A DNA stretch of 64,000 nt from Lingula anatina (GCF_001039355.2 NW_019774391.1:446340-510339); one strand, 5' to 3'. Shown: positions 10,331-25,970, numbered from the stretch's first letter. Numbers and translations are program-made. Notes: generated by a model not told the origin, from the sequence alone.

Positions 10331-13300
10331 ATGCCGACAGGGAAGGGCAAGGCGCCTGATGTCTTCAGGTATCACTATGCAATTGTTTCAAGGATTCCTA
10401 ATAGTTTTAAGGACAGTAGCTTAAAACAGAAAGAACCGGCGAAACCTATCGATCTTGAGAAGGCGCGTCAACAACACGAAGAGTACGTCGAGACGCTGCG
10501 TAAACTCGGCATCGATGTGCTGGAACTTCCACTCGATGAGCGACACCCCGACTGCGTTTTTGTGGAAGACACCGCTGTTGTTATCAACGGCACAGCACTC
10601 ATATGTAGACCAGGGGCATCGTCACGATTAGGGGAGGTAAGACATAGAGTTTGAGGCGTGGTTCTGACTGTGTGGCGTCGAGGAAAAGCGCACACCCCCG
10701 CCTTGCTTACTTAAACGATCATATGCAAAACCCATCATCTTAGAAAACTGGGTCATTTTTAGCGTGGGTCTGATAGTAGTGATAGTAAACAAGGGCGCTT
10801 GCTTCATGTATAATGAGCTCCCAGTGGAAATGAGAAAAAAAATTATAATATGAAAATAAAAAGAGAAATAGCTTACACCAAGACGCGTGTGTAGTTTTGA
10901 AAAAGGTAGTTGGCTTGACCATCTTACGGTAATCATGTTACTGTCACTAGTCACCATCTAACAGGAAGGGGTCATCTGCAATATCAGATTGAATGACTCA
11001 ATATTTCATGCTTTGGCCATTAAAAAGATTACCTTGTTTGGACTTCTTCCATATAACACGTGGTTGATAGCATGAGTGCTGAAACTTCACAGCATGTAAG
11101 GACATTACTGGTAATCAATCTGAAAGCATAACTAATCAGCCTTACTTTATCTTAAGCAAGCAGTTTTATTTAAAATCTCTCTCTCTCTCTCAAGAAAATT
11201 GAAAAAATATATTTTTAGTAATTCATCAGTCACATTTTATAAATAGGATGTTAAGCTTTTGAGACATTAGGAAAAGCTTAAGATGACTTGTGAATTCTAG
11301 CTGAAATATACTTTAAATTTGTTTTTATAAGATCTTCAAGTAATCATCAAGATAATATAATTATACTAAAATACCAACCAATATTGCCATTGGTGTGTAA
11401 TTGGATATCTGACATAAAACCGTGAAGAGAAACCATTTAATTACATTACCTGATAGCAAGAAGAATACAGGAAGAATGCAGCTGCATACATTATTATACA
11501 TCTGTGGTCAGTTTATTGCCATGGCAACCAGTAAGTGGACAACACGTCTGGTATGGATCAATGGTTTTCTGCATAATTTTTATGTGAATTTATGTAAATT
11601 GTGCATTACTGCACCATAATTTGTGACAACATTTGGACAAAAATTTATTAAATCATTGCTTTGTTATAATAGCTTAATAGGATTGATTAAGAAAATTTGG
11701 ATAGCAAATTGGGTTAAAGTTCAGAGAAATGATAAAATGTTGTGAAATGTTTAGGAATCTTTCAAGTTTGTACTGTTTAATGAAAATGTTCCAACATTGT
11801 ACACACCAGCCTTTTGCATATAAATTTAATGATATCTAGCAGGCAATCAGGATTTTATAACTGTCTTGACCATGGCACATTAAAAATTTTCCTGTTTCCA
11901 AAATTAGAATACTATAGCAGTATGAATTCCATAAAGTTTAGTTTTAATCATGCGGTTAAATTCTTTGTATGTATTGTTTATCAAGCATGCTTCCTTCTTA
12001 GAAACTGACTGATACAAGGCATAGTAAATCATATAAAAGAGCTCAACCATTACAGAAAAGGGTCAAGATGATCTTTCCCATGTAATATCTACAGTGAAAC
12101 AGAATTCAAATCCATCCTAAACAGTCTTTTCATATAGAAGAGATGGCTTGCAAACTTAACGCAAACCACTCCACATAATGAATGAACATGTATGAAATAA
12201 TTTACTGATTTCTGTTCTTTCCTTCTTTATTAGGAAATTATGTGTTTTTTACAATAGAAATTTAAAGCATAAAATCATAGATTATAATTTATACCCATCT
12301 GTGATACATTTGATTTTTATAAAATCTTTTCAGCAGATATCACGAAGCAATAATAAAAAAAAAATTCTTAGTAATGTATTGTAGAAATAAGATGTATGCT
12401 GTTGAAAGTCAGGTTATTTAGCATGGGAGGGTTGTTGAACTTTACGAGACCGTCTCACCCACTGGGATTCATTAATTGAACCTCATAGGGAAAGAGCTCT
12501 CTTAGAAAACATGCCTGGTTCATCTTCTTGGCTCATGTCATGAATGCCGAGCTGCTGCGAGGAAATTAATTTTGCTGTTTTGGGGGTAACTTTTCTACTA
12601 ATTGATGTGCTTCTTGGTTTCCAGTCCTTTCTACATATCATGGAAATTCCCATTAAGTCCCAAATTTCCCCTTTAATTTCTTTTTCATAAAAAATGTACA
12701 TTTTTTTATGCTTTAAATTAGAATGAAGCAAATCAATTTTAGTATATTTATAAACATTTGCTGAAACCATCTGACATCAGTGAGTTGTCCAAAACATGCT
12801 TACTAATATTACCTCATTGCAGGCATTAAAAGAAGGTTTTGTCAATATGTACACAGGAATACTTTTGATAAGATATCAGCACTAGTATTATCTGCTTTTC
12901 ACCTGTATATAGTCCAAGAAAATCACACTGTTTTATATTTGCCAATAGGCAAGAACAGCTAATATCTTGCATTAATAGTGTGCATGTGTTCATGGTGTTC
13001 CCTTGGCCAACAAACATGCAGGCATTTCGGATGTTTTTCTGTTCATGGATCGCTTTGGGTCAACACAGTAAAAGGCTTGGACATTTGACAGCTAATTTTA
13101 CTATACAGGGATGGCAAAATGTCAGTCTCTTAGCTCTATAGAACATAATATATAGCGACACTTCTCCTTAAATGCCAGCAGGAAATTAATATTAGAAGAA
13201 CACCAATCCCTAAATAAAAGATGATGCACTGGTATTTTATCTGCCTGCCAATTTGTTAATGCCCAGATAAAATCTTGACAAGATGGAGAATCACATAGGC

Positions 13301-16300
13301 AAAGTTGGTTTTATTGATCACCCCCCCCCCCCCCCCAGCAGATCAGCTCCCCACTCTGTCCCCCAGCATTCACTAAGGTGGACTACTGCTGAGCTGGAGA
13401 CTGTCTGGAGACTACATGCACTACAGAGAAACCTAGATCTAGAGTTTTATAGCCCCAACTTTTTTTTACCAAAGGATGGTTTACTAGTGAGTATGTGTGT
13501 GCTCTTATGAATGACTGACGAACAGTTTGATTTAGGTGTACTTTACATGGATTTATTGGTTTAAAGTTTGATATTTAGGCTAAGAATACTATTCAGCCTT
13601 GAGGCCTTACTCTGGATCAGAAACAGGGCTAAATGAAGTTATCATGAAATCCAAGTTGATTTCCAGACTAATCTAAGATTTAGTAAGTCTTAGTGAATTC
13701 TGATCATGAAACAATAATTCAGTATCTATACCAAGAAAGGGTGTAAATGTGATTTTGTAGCATAAATACAGTTTAATGGTTTGATATGAATAACCATAGC
13801 TATTTTTCAGAAACTTTTCAACCATCAATATAAATTTTTTCTGCGTACTAAAAAGACCTATACTTTGTGTATGAAAATATTTTTTTACTTTAAGCTTAGA
13901 TTTCACTTTCTGTAAAAAAAAAAGCATTTTGAACAGGTGGTAGTAGTTTCATTACTAAAAGGTCTATAACATGCCTGTAGTCATAAGTTCAAAACTTAAA
14001 AAATTAAAGAATCTGAAATTCCATGTATTTGTTGCTACAAGGGCCTTAAAATTGTACTCAGCATTTGTCATAATACCAGCCTGATCCACCTGTTTACAGG
14101 TGTCATGTTTTACCTGAGTTACCCAACTCTTAGGAATTTATGTCTTAAGGCTTGGAGGGTTCCTAGGAAGAAAAAGTACACATTTGCTGTGGATAATTTC
14201 GTTGCCTATCACTCATTTGGGAAACATTTCATTTTAATGCACATCTGTTAAGTAATAAATTTGATATTAAGGGGTTATGAAAGAAGTTCTGATATCTTTA
14301 TTGTCTTTAAGATAAATACAAGATAAAGAAATGGTAAGATAAACTTGAGTAATTCTTTGATATTTGCAAGGAGTTTACATGATAAGCTGGTATATAGTAG
14401 AAAATCTGTCCTGATATTCGTGCACAGTAGACCGAGTTGGAAATCTTCACCTTTACCGCATGAGTCATACCAGCAGAGTGTGGTGTAAGTGGGGTTATGG
14501 TTGTGTCACAAATCTGCCTGGCTTTATATTTTATATGTGTACAGTATGTATACTAGGTGAGTTGTGGGGGCGTCCATATCTATAGCCGTTGTGTTAATGT
14601 TGGGTAAAATGCAGTGCAAGAATTAAGAAGCTAGTCTGGTCTGAGACTGATATGTAATGGTCTGGCAGTGAGATTGATTTTTTATGTATATATATATATA
14701 TGGCAGTGAGATTGATTTTTTATGTATATTTATGTATGGACTAAGGGACATGTTTTTAAATTTTTTTTTTTTTATTATTACTATTTTTTTTTTTTTTTTT
14801 TTGGGGGGGGGATGTTGGCATAGGGGTTTTATAGTTGTGTCAAATTGGTGTAGAAATTCATGAAAAAAGTGTCTACCTTGAAAGTGATGTCTAGCAGTTG
14901 AAGGGCTGTGGTATGTGAAGACGCCACCTTTTAAGTCAGCCCTGGAGTTCAGCTAAGATTATTTAATGTGCATACTATATACTGGTATGATTTTTAAAAA
15001 AGATGACCGTTTGATGTGCTGACACAATGAAGATTGAGATTTAAGTTTTAACTGCTTGAAATTATCAATGTCTGAGATTCATCAGAAACTGTTTATCTTT
15101 CCGTAGGTTTATTGGTTTACAGTCAGCAATATGTGCACTTTTTCCTAATCTCATTTATGGATGACTTCAGTCCTAACCATCTGTCTTTTTAGCCACACTA
15201 AGATCAAGGCTTTGTTATTGTAATCCCGCAAAGACCAACGTATTGTGGGGAAAGCTAAATACTTAAGGTTGACGTATGCTAAAAGTGTCTGGGGAATGAA
15301 ATAATTTTGTAACTTGATAAATGGTTTGGAAGAATTACAAGCATTGTGTTTAGGAGGAATGCAGCATAACAGTGAGCATTGACCATGTTTGAATGAACAA
15401 ATGTTCTTATTCATCCATTAGAATCAAGAATATGAAGTGAATCAAATACTAGAACTTGTGAGGTAAAATTCAATGGGATTTGGACACTGGGGACAATTCC
15501 AAGCAGTGTGACAATGAATGAGACGACCAGGTCATCAGAGCCATAACTTGGTGAAAGGTGTCAGGGGTCGCTTTCAGAACAGTGAACGAACTTGTCCGAG
15601 GGTCGAATATGGCCAACCCACTGGAATACTTCCCCACTTGGAATCTATTCATTGTCTATTAGGGGATTAGAAGGCAAGCTCTGTAGTTGGACCCATGTTT
15701 GACCCTAGGACTAGTTAGTCCACTGTTCTGAATGTGGCCAGGGTGAGACCACAGTGTTGGCTTGTTGTTAGATATTATACCTTATGGTCCATACTTTGAT
15801 TTATCTGTGCTTTGATGGATTTGATTTATTATTTTATAATACTACAGGAATAGAGCTCTGCTTGATAATTACATGAAAATTTTTGTGGGGAAGGTAGTCA
15901 CCAGGAAACTCGACACAGGGGAAAGTAAAGATAATTATGGGATAAGGCTAATAAATCATAATAACATTATGAAAATTAACTGAAAAGAAAGATGTAATTA
16001 TTAAAATTGGTTATCATTTTATTCTTGATTGACCAAGTTTATGGGCCAGCCGTGTTACCCTGGAGTCGATCTAATAGACCTTTTTCATCTTTTCCGGAAA
16101 TGGAAATTGCATTGTGGGTAGGGGAGCCCAGCTACGTCGAAACACTTAGAGCGGTGCTAAAAACCATGGCTGGGTTTACGTGCTTTTTGTCCCGCTGCTA
16201 CAATAACAGTAAGCGAGATCGACACATGAGGTTTAATAAGTTCCCAACAAACCCGTTAGAATGAAAAACATGGTAGAAAGAAAGGAAAATATAGCAGGTT

Positions 16301-19300
16301 TGGATCAAAAGCAGGGGACCACGTTTGCGCTGAACACTTCGAAGGCGGGAAGAAAAATTATAATATTAGGAGATCAACGGTGCTTTAATAAAAAACAAAT
16401 GTTAATCAACGGATATAACGAACTATCGGCAAATAGAACTCGGGGGGTAAACAATGTGAAAAAAAATGTGAAAAAGAAAAAAAAAAAAAAAACATTATAA
16501 AGATCTGAAGAAAAAATTGAAGAATAGGCCGGGGCCTAAAAATAAAGAAAATACTTCAAGCATGAGATTATGGAAAAAGAAAGTAAAAGCTATGAAGTTT
16601 TACACGGGGATTCTACTTACAAAAAATTCAAGAATTTTCACGACTTTTTGTGTAACAACAAAGAGATTTGAAAAGTTTTGTATGTAATATCCTTTTTGTG
16701 TGTGTTTTATTGATAAGTGATCATTTTNNNNNNNNNNNNNNNNNNNNNNNNNNNNNNNNNNNNNNNNNNNNNNNNNNNNNNNNNNNNNNNNNNNNNNNNN
16801 NNNNNNNNNNNNNNNNNNNNNAAATTATCAATGTCTGAGATTCATCAGAAACTGTTTATCTTTCCGTAGGTTTATTGGTTTACAGTCAGCAATATGTGCA
16901 CTTTTTCCTAATCTCATTTATGGATGACTTCAGTCCTAACCATCTGTCTTTTTAGCCACACTAAGATCAAGGCTTTGTTATTGTAATCCCGCAAAGACCA
17001 ACGTATTGTGGGGAAAGCTAAATACTTAAGGTTGACGTATGCTAAAAGTGTCTGGGGAATGAAATAATTTTGTAACTTGATAAATGGTTTGGAAGAATTA
17101 CAAGCATTGTGTTTAGGAGGAATGCAGCATAACAGTGAGCATTGACCATGTTTGAATGAACAAATGTTCTTATTCATCCATTAGAATCAAGAATATGAAG
17201 TGAATCAAATACTAGAACTTGTGAGGTAAAATTCAATGGGATTTGGACACTGGGGACAATTCCAAGCAGTGTGACAATGAATGAGACGACCAGGTCATCA
17301 GAGCCATAACTTGGTGAAAGGTGTCAGGGGTCGCTTTCAGAACAGTGAACGAACTTGTCCGAGGGTCGAATATGGCCAACCCACTGGAATACTTCCCCAC
17401 TTGGAATCTATTCATTGTCTATTAGGGGATTAGAAGGCAAGCTCTGTAGTTGGACCCATGTTTGACCCTAGGACTAGTTAGTCCACTGTTCTGAATGTGG
17501 CCAGGGTGAGACCACAGTGTTGGCTTGTTGTTAGATATTATACCTTATGGTCCATACTTTGATTTATCTGTGCTTTGATGGATTTGATTTATTATTTTAT
17601 AATACTACAGGAATAGAGCTCTGCTTGATAATTACATGAAAATTTTTGTGGGGAAGGTAGTCACCAGGAAACTCGACACAGGGGAAAGTAAAGATAATTA
17701 TGGGATAAGGCTAATAAATCATAATAACATTATGAAAATCAACTGAAAAGAAAGATGTAATTATTAAAATTGGTTATCATTTTATTCTTGATTGACCAAG
17801 TTTATGGGCCAGCCGTGTTACCCTGGAGTCGATCTAATATGTTCCTGTGCTAAAAAACAGTTGTTGTTCATAGCATGAGGTCAAGATATCTTGTTTAGAT
17901 TTTTTTCCTTGTTTAATAAAGGATTCTTATATGAATTGACTGTGGCAGGTTTTACGTGTGTAGGCACTTAGCTGACATGATTAGGTCTTACATTACCCTT
18001 ATTTTGGGGGGATAACATTTCAAGGAAAAAAAAGGAAGAGAAAGTGAAACCCACATTGCAGTTTTTGTTAATCTAATAAATAATCCTAATGCTCAGTGAC
18101 TCATTGATTGAATTTAAAGCCTTTATCAGAACAAGATAAAATGTTATTTTGAGTTGAAAAATTACTGGGATATTAATCATCTCAGGAAATGTTTTTTCTT
18201 TTGAACCCACCCCCACCTACAACACACACACACACACACACACACACACGAACATGCACAAACAAACGGTAACGTGAATTTTATACAAAGGAATCGGTTT
18301 TCTTTGCAGTAGGGAAATAAGTCATGCGCTGTCTGTGGCCCAAAAAAAGGAAGGGGGGGATGCATTGTGATGCAGGCTGTCACTAGGAGGCTGTTCCAAA
18401 TGGACTGTTAATGGAATGTGGTCTAAAAGCATACTGTTAGGAAAGCTTGGCCTAGGAGCAACATTAACACAGCAGGAAGGAAGTAGGGAGACCAGAGGGA
18501 TCTGATAATATGTCAGGTTAGATGCAGTAAACCACAGTTAGGCTGTCAAGTTGCATTGATTGGGCTGGTCTAAGTATAGGGAACTGAACAACATCTTTTT
18601 TATTACGAATTGATGTGGTCTTCAGGAGGAGAAAGTCTCTCTCTGGAGGTACCTGTTAACTCTGGATTGAGGACACTTAATAGTTGATGTAAATTAAAAT
18701 ATAATGGAAGACAAAACAGAAAGTGAAGGGAGGGGAATACCAACAAAATACCATGAAAATCAGTTTTGACGTGTGGTTGCACCTCATCACATTCCAAATT
18801 TTTCACAATGAACATTATTATTGCACATGGGTTTTTGTTTTCCCCTTTTTTTTAATGATCAGTGGTAAAGAGGTGAATTTTGAAAAGAGAGAGGGCAAAT
18901 CTACTAATATTCCCTTTCTTTAAGCCAAAATCAATTTGCAAGCTAGTAGTTGGAAGCTGGCTGTGCCACCTCCTCAGTTGAATACCAGTCACTGGTGGCA
19001 AGCTCTCCCCAGTTGTGGTATACCTACACAAGCCTGGCAAGTACATTTCATTATAAATGACAAATGCAATTTGTTGGGGTTGGAAATAATGCAGGATAAT
19101 TTGAAGCTTTTACCTCCTACAGGATTCAAAACATCAGAGAAAAACATGTTTTCCCTCCTTGTAGTGCCTACAGATGCAAATTTAAAAATCGAGAAAAGAG
19201 AGAGCACATACCTCCATCAAGGGAACTCAGTTCTTATTGGTAAATTATTTAGATCACTACCCAAATCTACTTGATTATGAGATTTCTGACCAATCCCTAA

Positions 19301-20008
19301 AATTTATCAAAATCCATTACCATGTTTTGAGTTACTGTAGGTGGTTAAGAAAAAACTGAAGGAGGAAGAAGCATAGCCTCTTTGCTGGAGAGCTTATAGG
19401 CCCTGTGACAGCCATTAGCGTTATCCTAGGACTGCGTTCCCAATCGGCTCTCGATCTATGTAAAAGAATTTTAATCTAGCTGTGTGACCCACAGGATAAA
19501 CAGAAATTGTGGTCAGCTGTTTCAGCCAAGTTGCAGTAGTAGATACTATTTCGGTGAACCATTTTCTGTGATCTATGAGGTCAAACACATACACTGATTA
19601 ATGCGTCTAAATTAAATGTTGTTTCTCAGTCTGTGTACTGTAACCAGTACTAGTATTTCTTTTTACCAAGATTGCTATAATGCAGTACATGTATTAGTCT
19701 AAGCTGATATGAAAATTACCTCATAGATCTACGTTTAGCACAGATGCCCATCGGTGTAATGTCTAAGTAACAAAATTACAAAATTCTCCAATCTGTTATG
19801 TGATATTGAGTTACGTTACTTAGAGGATTCCTGAAACGTAAAAGCCCAGTTCTTAGACAGTAGTATGTCATACTAGTACATACTTGGATCTATCATATTA
19901 CTGTGCACAGATGAATTGAGAGTTTGATCAGTAAGCAGATTATAAAATTTTAAAATTGCATGATTATAAGTGTTTGTTCACAAAAAGTATGAAATAATTT
20001 CCAGACAT

Positions 20009-20051
<43 letters not shown>

Positions 20052-23000
20052 GTAGCTGATGAAAAAACTTGTCACCTAAAAAAAAAAAACAATCAGCCCA
20101 ATGAAATTATCGTTCTATGTAGATGAATACAACCAGATGAACAGATAAACATGCCCTGCAGAATTGGTTCGATCTGTGTAGAAGGATACTAGTAGTTTCA
20201 TTAGGAATGAGACCTAAAAGATATGCCAGAGAAGTGAGTCTTTTCACATAGCAGACATATGATCAGCTGGTTATTTTGGTCCACTTGGATGCCTAATGAA
20301 TAATTTGGATCAGGTAAATAGGTTAGGGTTTTTTTGTGTGTGTGCACTTGGATGGGGTAGGAATGTTTGAGATATGTACCATTGCTTTATTAGTAAAACA
20401 GGAAAACCCCTTCTGGATCATAGTTATACTTGAATTGCTATATTAAACTGAGCAATGATTGCTATATTATTTCCAGGAATTCTTTTTTCTTGGAATGGTC
20501 TCTGATTTAGAAGATTTATAGCTGAAAGATAAAATATCATTGGAATGATCATATCAGTGTTATGCCAGACAAATGATAGGCAATCAGATTGATGGATATA
20601 TATTGCTGCTAAGACTTGTCTTCCTAAAGGTTAAAAAGGTTAATACAGCAGCATGTTCATCATATCTGATGTAGTAAGTTGGGAATATTCAGCATTTGGA
20701 GGTGACAGGTCCATTCAGATGTGGTGAACAAGAGCGGATACCTGGTTGAAGGGATTCCAAAATGGCAGTCACAGTTTTGGGCAGTGACTCCTGATTGCTC
20801 AGCTGGAACCATTTTTGGAATATTATGGGATGCACTGTGTATGCATTTACTTGAGGATATATGTTGAAGGCTTTTGAGCTTTCTTATGAAATTTCCACCA
20901 GTTGCTGAAAAAGAAATTTTACTTTTGAAGAAAATCCACTTTCAACTCTGTTTTCAGCTAAAGAAAAACGTATATGTATATATCTGAATATAAATCCCTG
21001 TGTATATTTTCACTACAATTAACGTGTGTTATTCTAAGCAATAGCTCCTATCAGTAAGTCATTCTAGAATATCAGAAATTGTGCAGAAAGTGTGTAAGTG
21101 ATTTAGGTGCACCTGATTTTAGTATATTATAGATATACCGAGGTGTACGTGAGTGGTCCAGTTATATATAAATACTCATATATCCTGATTTATTACCACT
21201 TCTGTTGCAATGGAACACACGCCAAAGTACTCCCATGTCTGTAAAAACTAGATAGCATGCTGGGTGATTCATTCACTTTGCTCGATAAAATACACGGAAA
21301 GCCTGGAGAAACTGATTTGAAAATGTTGTACTTGTCAGTTCGCAGAGTGTGCATTGTACTGACTTCATCAATTTCACTTTGTTGAATACGCACAAGAAGT
21401 GAAAGCACAGCAATTTGCATGAAAAACAAATGGTGTTTTTGAAAATTGGATGGCAGCAGATAATGTTTTTCTAATCAAACTTGTTTGACATTTTGAACAA
21501 ACAAGCTAGAGGAGGTGATATGTATTGGTTGTAAATTACTATACATGTGTGGATTGACAATGTGGATTACATCAGGAAAACAGTGATTCTTGCGGTTTGT
21601 ATGGTTTCTGTTTACTGTCGCATTCTATTCCACCCTTGCATATGAAGTTGTTATTTAATGGTGAAGATGATTTACTTCCACTATAGAAATTGTGTAAAAA
21701 TCAATAACTTATTGCCACTGTATCATCTTTTTTTTGCTTTAAAGTGAAATTTAAATAATTAACACAGTATATTCTCTATACCCTTGGTTATGATCATCAG
21801 TGTATCAAAACAATGCCATCAACAACAACAACATACAGCTGCAGTGAATATTACACTGAATAACTATTGATTCTTCCCCCTGTTCCATAAAATGCGAATT
21901 TGTGATATCCACAAGCAGGGCACATCTTGGTAACTCACAGGCCATGCCTGTGCATATGTATTGACCTCAATTGATGTAATGTTCCTTGTTCACATTTGTA
22001 TGCATGATGATGATGATGTTGGAGGTGATTATAACACAGAGTATTAGAGTGTGGCGTGAGGATGTTATGGCTGATGGTTAATATTGTCTGTGCTTAGAGA
22101 AGATAAGTGTTGAAGTGATAGACTGCCTATGGAGATGTAGTACATATTGAACCCCTAGGGAGTGGAGAGTTATGGCTGGGTGGGGCTGTTGGGAATGAGA
22201 GCCAGTATGAGGGTGGTCTGTCAAAATTACCAAGTCAAGTAATTAATACATTTGAGAAATATATTTTGTAGGGTGCTGCATAACTGAACAACAAATATAT
22301 GTACAGATTTAACTAAAATCATTAATAAAGCCATTTTAATATTCATAATTTATAATTCAAATATCAACATTTTAATGTGAAACTTGTGGAAGGACCAAAA
22401 CATTTTCGCAAGCCAGTAATAACAGAGCACTTTTTGGTGTGTGTTTTAGGTTGCAGTGATCCGGCAGACCCTGAGGAAGGAGCTAGGACTGAAGATAGTG
22501 GAAGTGGACAATGACAAAGCAACAATAGATGGAGGAGATGTGTTATGGACAGGTGAGAGTCTACTGGATGTCCCATCTTGTCCTATTTGTGTTATTTTTG
22601 AAACTTCTGGGCCTGGAAAACTGAAATGATAAGACAGACACAACTGAAACAAGGGGCATATATGCTAATTAATAACAAAATTAAAAAAAAAAATCCTGAT
22701 AATAATCCCAGAAACAACTGAGGCAGTGTTATAGACACATCTTAAACAAAAACATGTGCTCTTATAACAAAATTACTAGTACAATGTTATGTATGTACAG
22801 CAGACACTGTAGTACAGGCACATGTATATCTAAAAAAAAAAAAAGACATTTTTGGCATAATAACTTAGATACACTTGACACAGTGGCATTGGCACTTCCT
22901 AGACAAAAGAATAGGTGCATCTTGTATCTTCAGACTTGCTGGCTGTTAGTGAACCAATTGCTCTGCTGTTGCCCAATATATTACTTTATAGCCTTCCGCA

Positions 23001-25936
23001 AGGTTTTTACAGGCATTACAAGTGCAGCCTGCACAACTGTTGTTGGCTGTCTCTTAGATTGGTATGGACAGTGTGGGGGATGGGGATGGGAAAGACATCT
23101 GCCTATGGTATGAATATACTGAATATCAAAGAGTTCAACTCAGGCAAAATACATTTTTAACTGATATGTTATTTGAGATAGCAGTCATTATTGTTAAAAA
23201 TGCTGTATATGGAACAGCACATTGGTAAATTAACTCAATTTTAATGTCACGCCAGATGCTTAAAATGTTCTGTTTGAGAAAAGAATGTGATGGCCACTGT
23301 TTTAACTTTCCAGATTTGTTTTAACTTAAAAGTTTTGAGATAGTGAAGTAAAGTGGCCAACTTTATAAAAAGAAAGTTTCATTGGGTAAAAAAAGGGAAA
23401 GAATTCTGTCAGAGAGATGCTGATACATTTTAAGACAAATTCTGTGACAGTTAAGGTGCTGCTACATTAATATATATTTAGGACCAATAATGAAGCTTAA
23501 GCAAAGGGAGATTTATATTTTCTTTTCACTGTTTCTCTCCAGGCAAGGAAATTGTTGTCCAGTTATATGAAACTGGCTTACAGAGAATGCTCAGGCTGTG
23601 GTCAAGGGGTTTCAACAATTTTCAACATGGCTTGATTATAGGAATCGATGTAATCAGCTTGATCGTCTGACACGCTGCCTTTGCAACTTAAAGTACTTGG
23701 GTAAAGTCAGGGGGGGTGGGGTTGTTTGTGGTCAATGATGCTGCCTTTGTGAAGGAGCATGTCAGACAATTAAGCTTCTTACATTGACTGCGCCTTAGTG
23801 AGAATTCACCCCGAGATAGATTGATCCTGCTGGACCGATAACTTTTAATCTTAAAGCAGCCATAATGTTTACCTTTTGTCCTAATATCCTTTTCCAGGCA
23901 AGGAGATCGTGGTTGGTCTTTCTGGCAGAACCAACCAAGAGGGTGCCCAGGCCATAGCCAAAGCTTTCCCAGAGTATGCCACCTGCATGGTGCGTGTGGA
24001 GGGGGCTCTCCACCTGAAGAGCCTCATGAGCATGGCAGGGCCAGAGCTTATTGCAGTTAGCAGGTCCCCAGCTGCACAGAAAGTACTGAAGGTGATCACT
24101 TTTTTATAGCCCAAGATGGTTGTTTGTTTTCAATGCATGAAAAAGAATGAGAGATTAAGAGTGGCGAGTTGTGTCGAGTTGGAAGGTTTTGGTAAGTGGT
24201 AAAAATTACTTCCAGACCAACCAACCCAACCCTTCAGTTCTAAAATGAAAAAAAGATGGGGTATTGTGTTGTATGTTCATTATGAATCTGTTCTTTGAAA
24301 TTATCAGTAGTTACCATTGTCACATTAAAAAAATCAATTTCCAGATTATCTCAGAATTATTAATCGTTCGGTAAAAAAGCAATATTTATTACAATGTAAG
24401 AGAAGTTTAGAGTTAACAAGTCCATAAATAAGTTGTATGTGTTACAGAGAGTTCAGGAGCAGGTGACTTACTCCTACATGATCCTGACTGTGGAGGAGGA
24501 GGAGGCCGCCAACATGCTGTACGCCAACGGAATGCGTGTCCACCTTCCTGACACGACCATCCCCAAGAGTTTTCCTGTGAGTTCAACTGCAGGTTTGAAA
24601 TCGTTGAACAGAGCTTGTTCTAGCAATGGCATTTTGAGTTTTAGCATCAATGGAAACCTTTTTGGATACTTTGAGAAGTTTGGTGGTTGTTGACTCACAA
24701 TTTTGTTCCTTGTTTTGTATGTTCATACTGCATATTTTGATCAAATCTGTTAAATTGTCAGTTGTAGTTTCAGTTACAAGAATATCTGATAATTACATTG
24801 CTGTTTTGCTGAAAAATACTGAATTAAGATCCAGTTTTATGAAAGAAAGGTTCCTGATTGAAGTTTTCTGATGCAGATAGAATGAGCTCTGTTAAACCAT
24901 GGAATTAGCCTGCAACCATTTTGGTCTCTGTAACAAGTGCTTAAATATAACATTGTGTTAGTTGTGACCCTGAATATTGTGCTTGTTGAGATGTACCAGG
25001 GAGCTTCCTTATTACAGTCATTTCTCGTGGTTGTTGATAAATATTCTCATCTTTGCTGACTGTTTTTCATCTTTGCATATGTAAACATGTTTGCCATATG
25101 ATAAGCTGTTTGTAGTAACTTATTAAGTCTTTAATTGCTTTGCTACCTCAAAATGCTTTATATGGTGTAATGAATTTTTTATATTGAAATTTTTTGTTAT
25201 TTCATAGTGTACTATGTATATGTGTAGTCTATATTGTATATAATTGTTGTGATTATACATGTGGGTGCTACTTGCTTGTGCTATGAGTCTGCTTTTACTT
25301 ACTATCATTTGCTTGGTGTAGGGGCCTTGCTGCTTGTGGCTTTTTGTGAGGTGTAGATTAAACAAAAACCAAATTCAAATTCGTAATTGGATGATTGATG
25401 TTCTCAAAATAAATAATAACATTTTAATGATGAAGAAAGATCCACCCCCAGTCCATATTTTAAATGCAGTTTTGGTGTGTGAACAACAACAAGTTCTTTC
25501 CAGCCACCTCCTCATCTGGAGTTTGTCTAGAAATGTGGAAAAAATGGACCCTATGTAAAAACTAGCTACCCTTCATTTTCCCATGTCCATAGAAAATTGA
25601 TGACAGCCCTGCCCTTGTATGTTTTCATTGGTAATGTTTAATTGACACTGATTTGAAATTTGTTACATTTTCAATATAGGAATGAGAAAAGCTAACTAAA
25701 AAATAACTAAGATAGCTGTAATAAATGATTTTAGAAAATTTTGATGGACAATTTATTGAATGAAAACCGCCAAATGATCCTATTAGCCACATGTAATTGC
25801 AAAATTTGGATAACTTGGTGTTGCGTCTTGAATCAAGTAGTATTTGTTCCCAGTTGCCAAGTCACAGAGATGGCCATGGCATGTTAGAAGTCAGGTTTTG
25901 CATGTAATACAGCTGTTACCAGACCTCTCCCCCCCA

Positions 25937-25970
<34 letters not shown>

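Larger units (their letters stand above)
10637..22449 (+). other. DDAH intron 1 (11.8 kb)
   Basis: Donor GAG|GTAAGA and acceptor TTTTAG|GTT. The intron holds the haplotype-type duplication (15059-16076 and 16822-17839), a THAP relic, the N run and CA/TA microsatellites at about 18217-18249 and 20010-20051. A C tract at about 13319-13336 and a 31-base tandem copy near 14660-14740 also lie here. No other protein-coding signal was recognised. Confidence 0.7.

Noticed and set aside
15151-15652. Minus-strand frames repeated identically at 16914-17415
   Set aside because: They lie in the duplicated intron block and resemble no protein; repetition comes from the assembly duplication.
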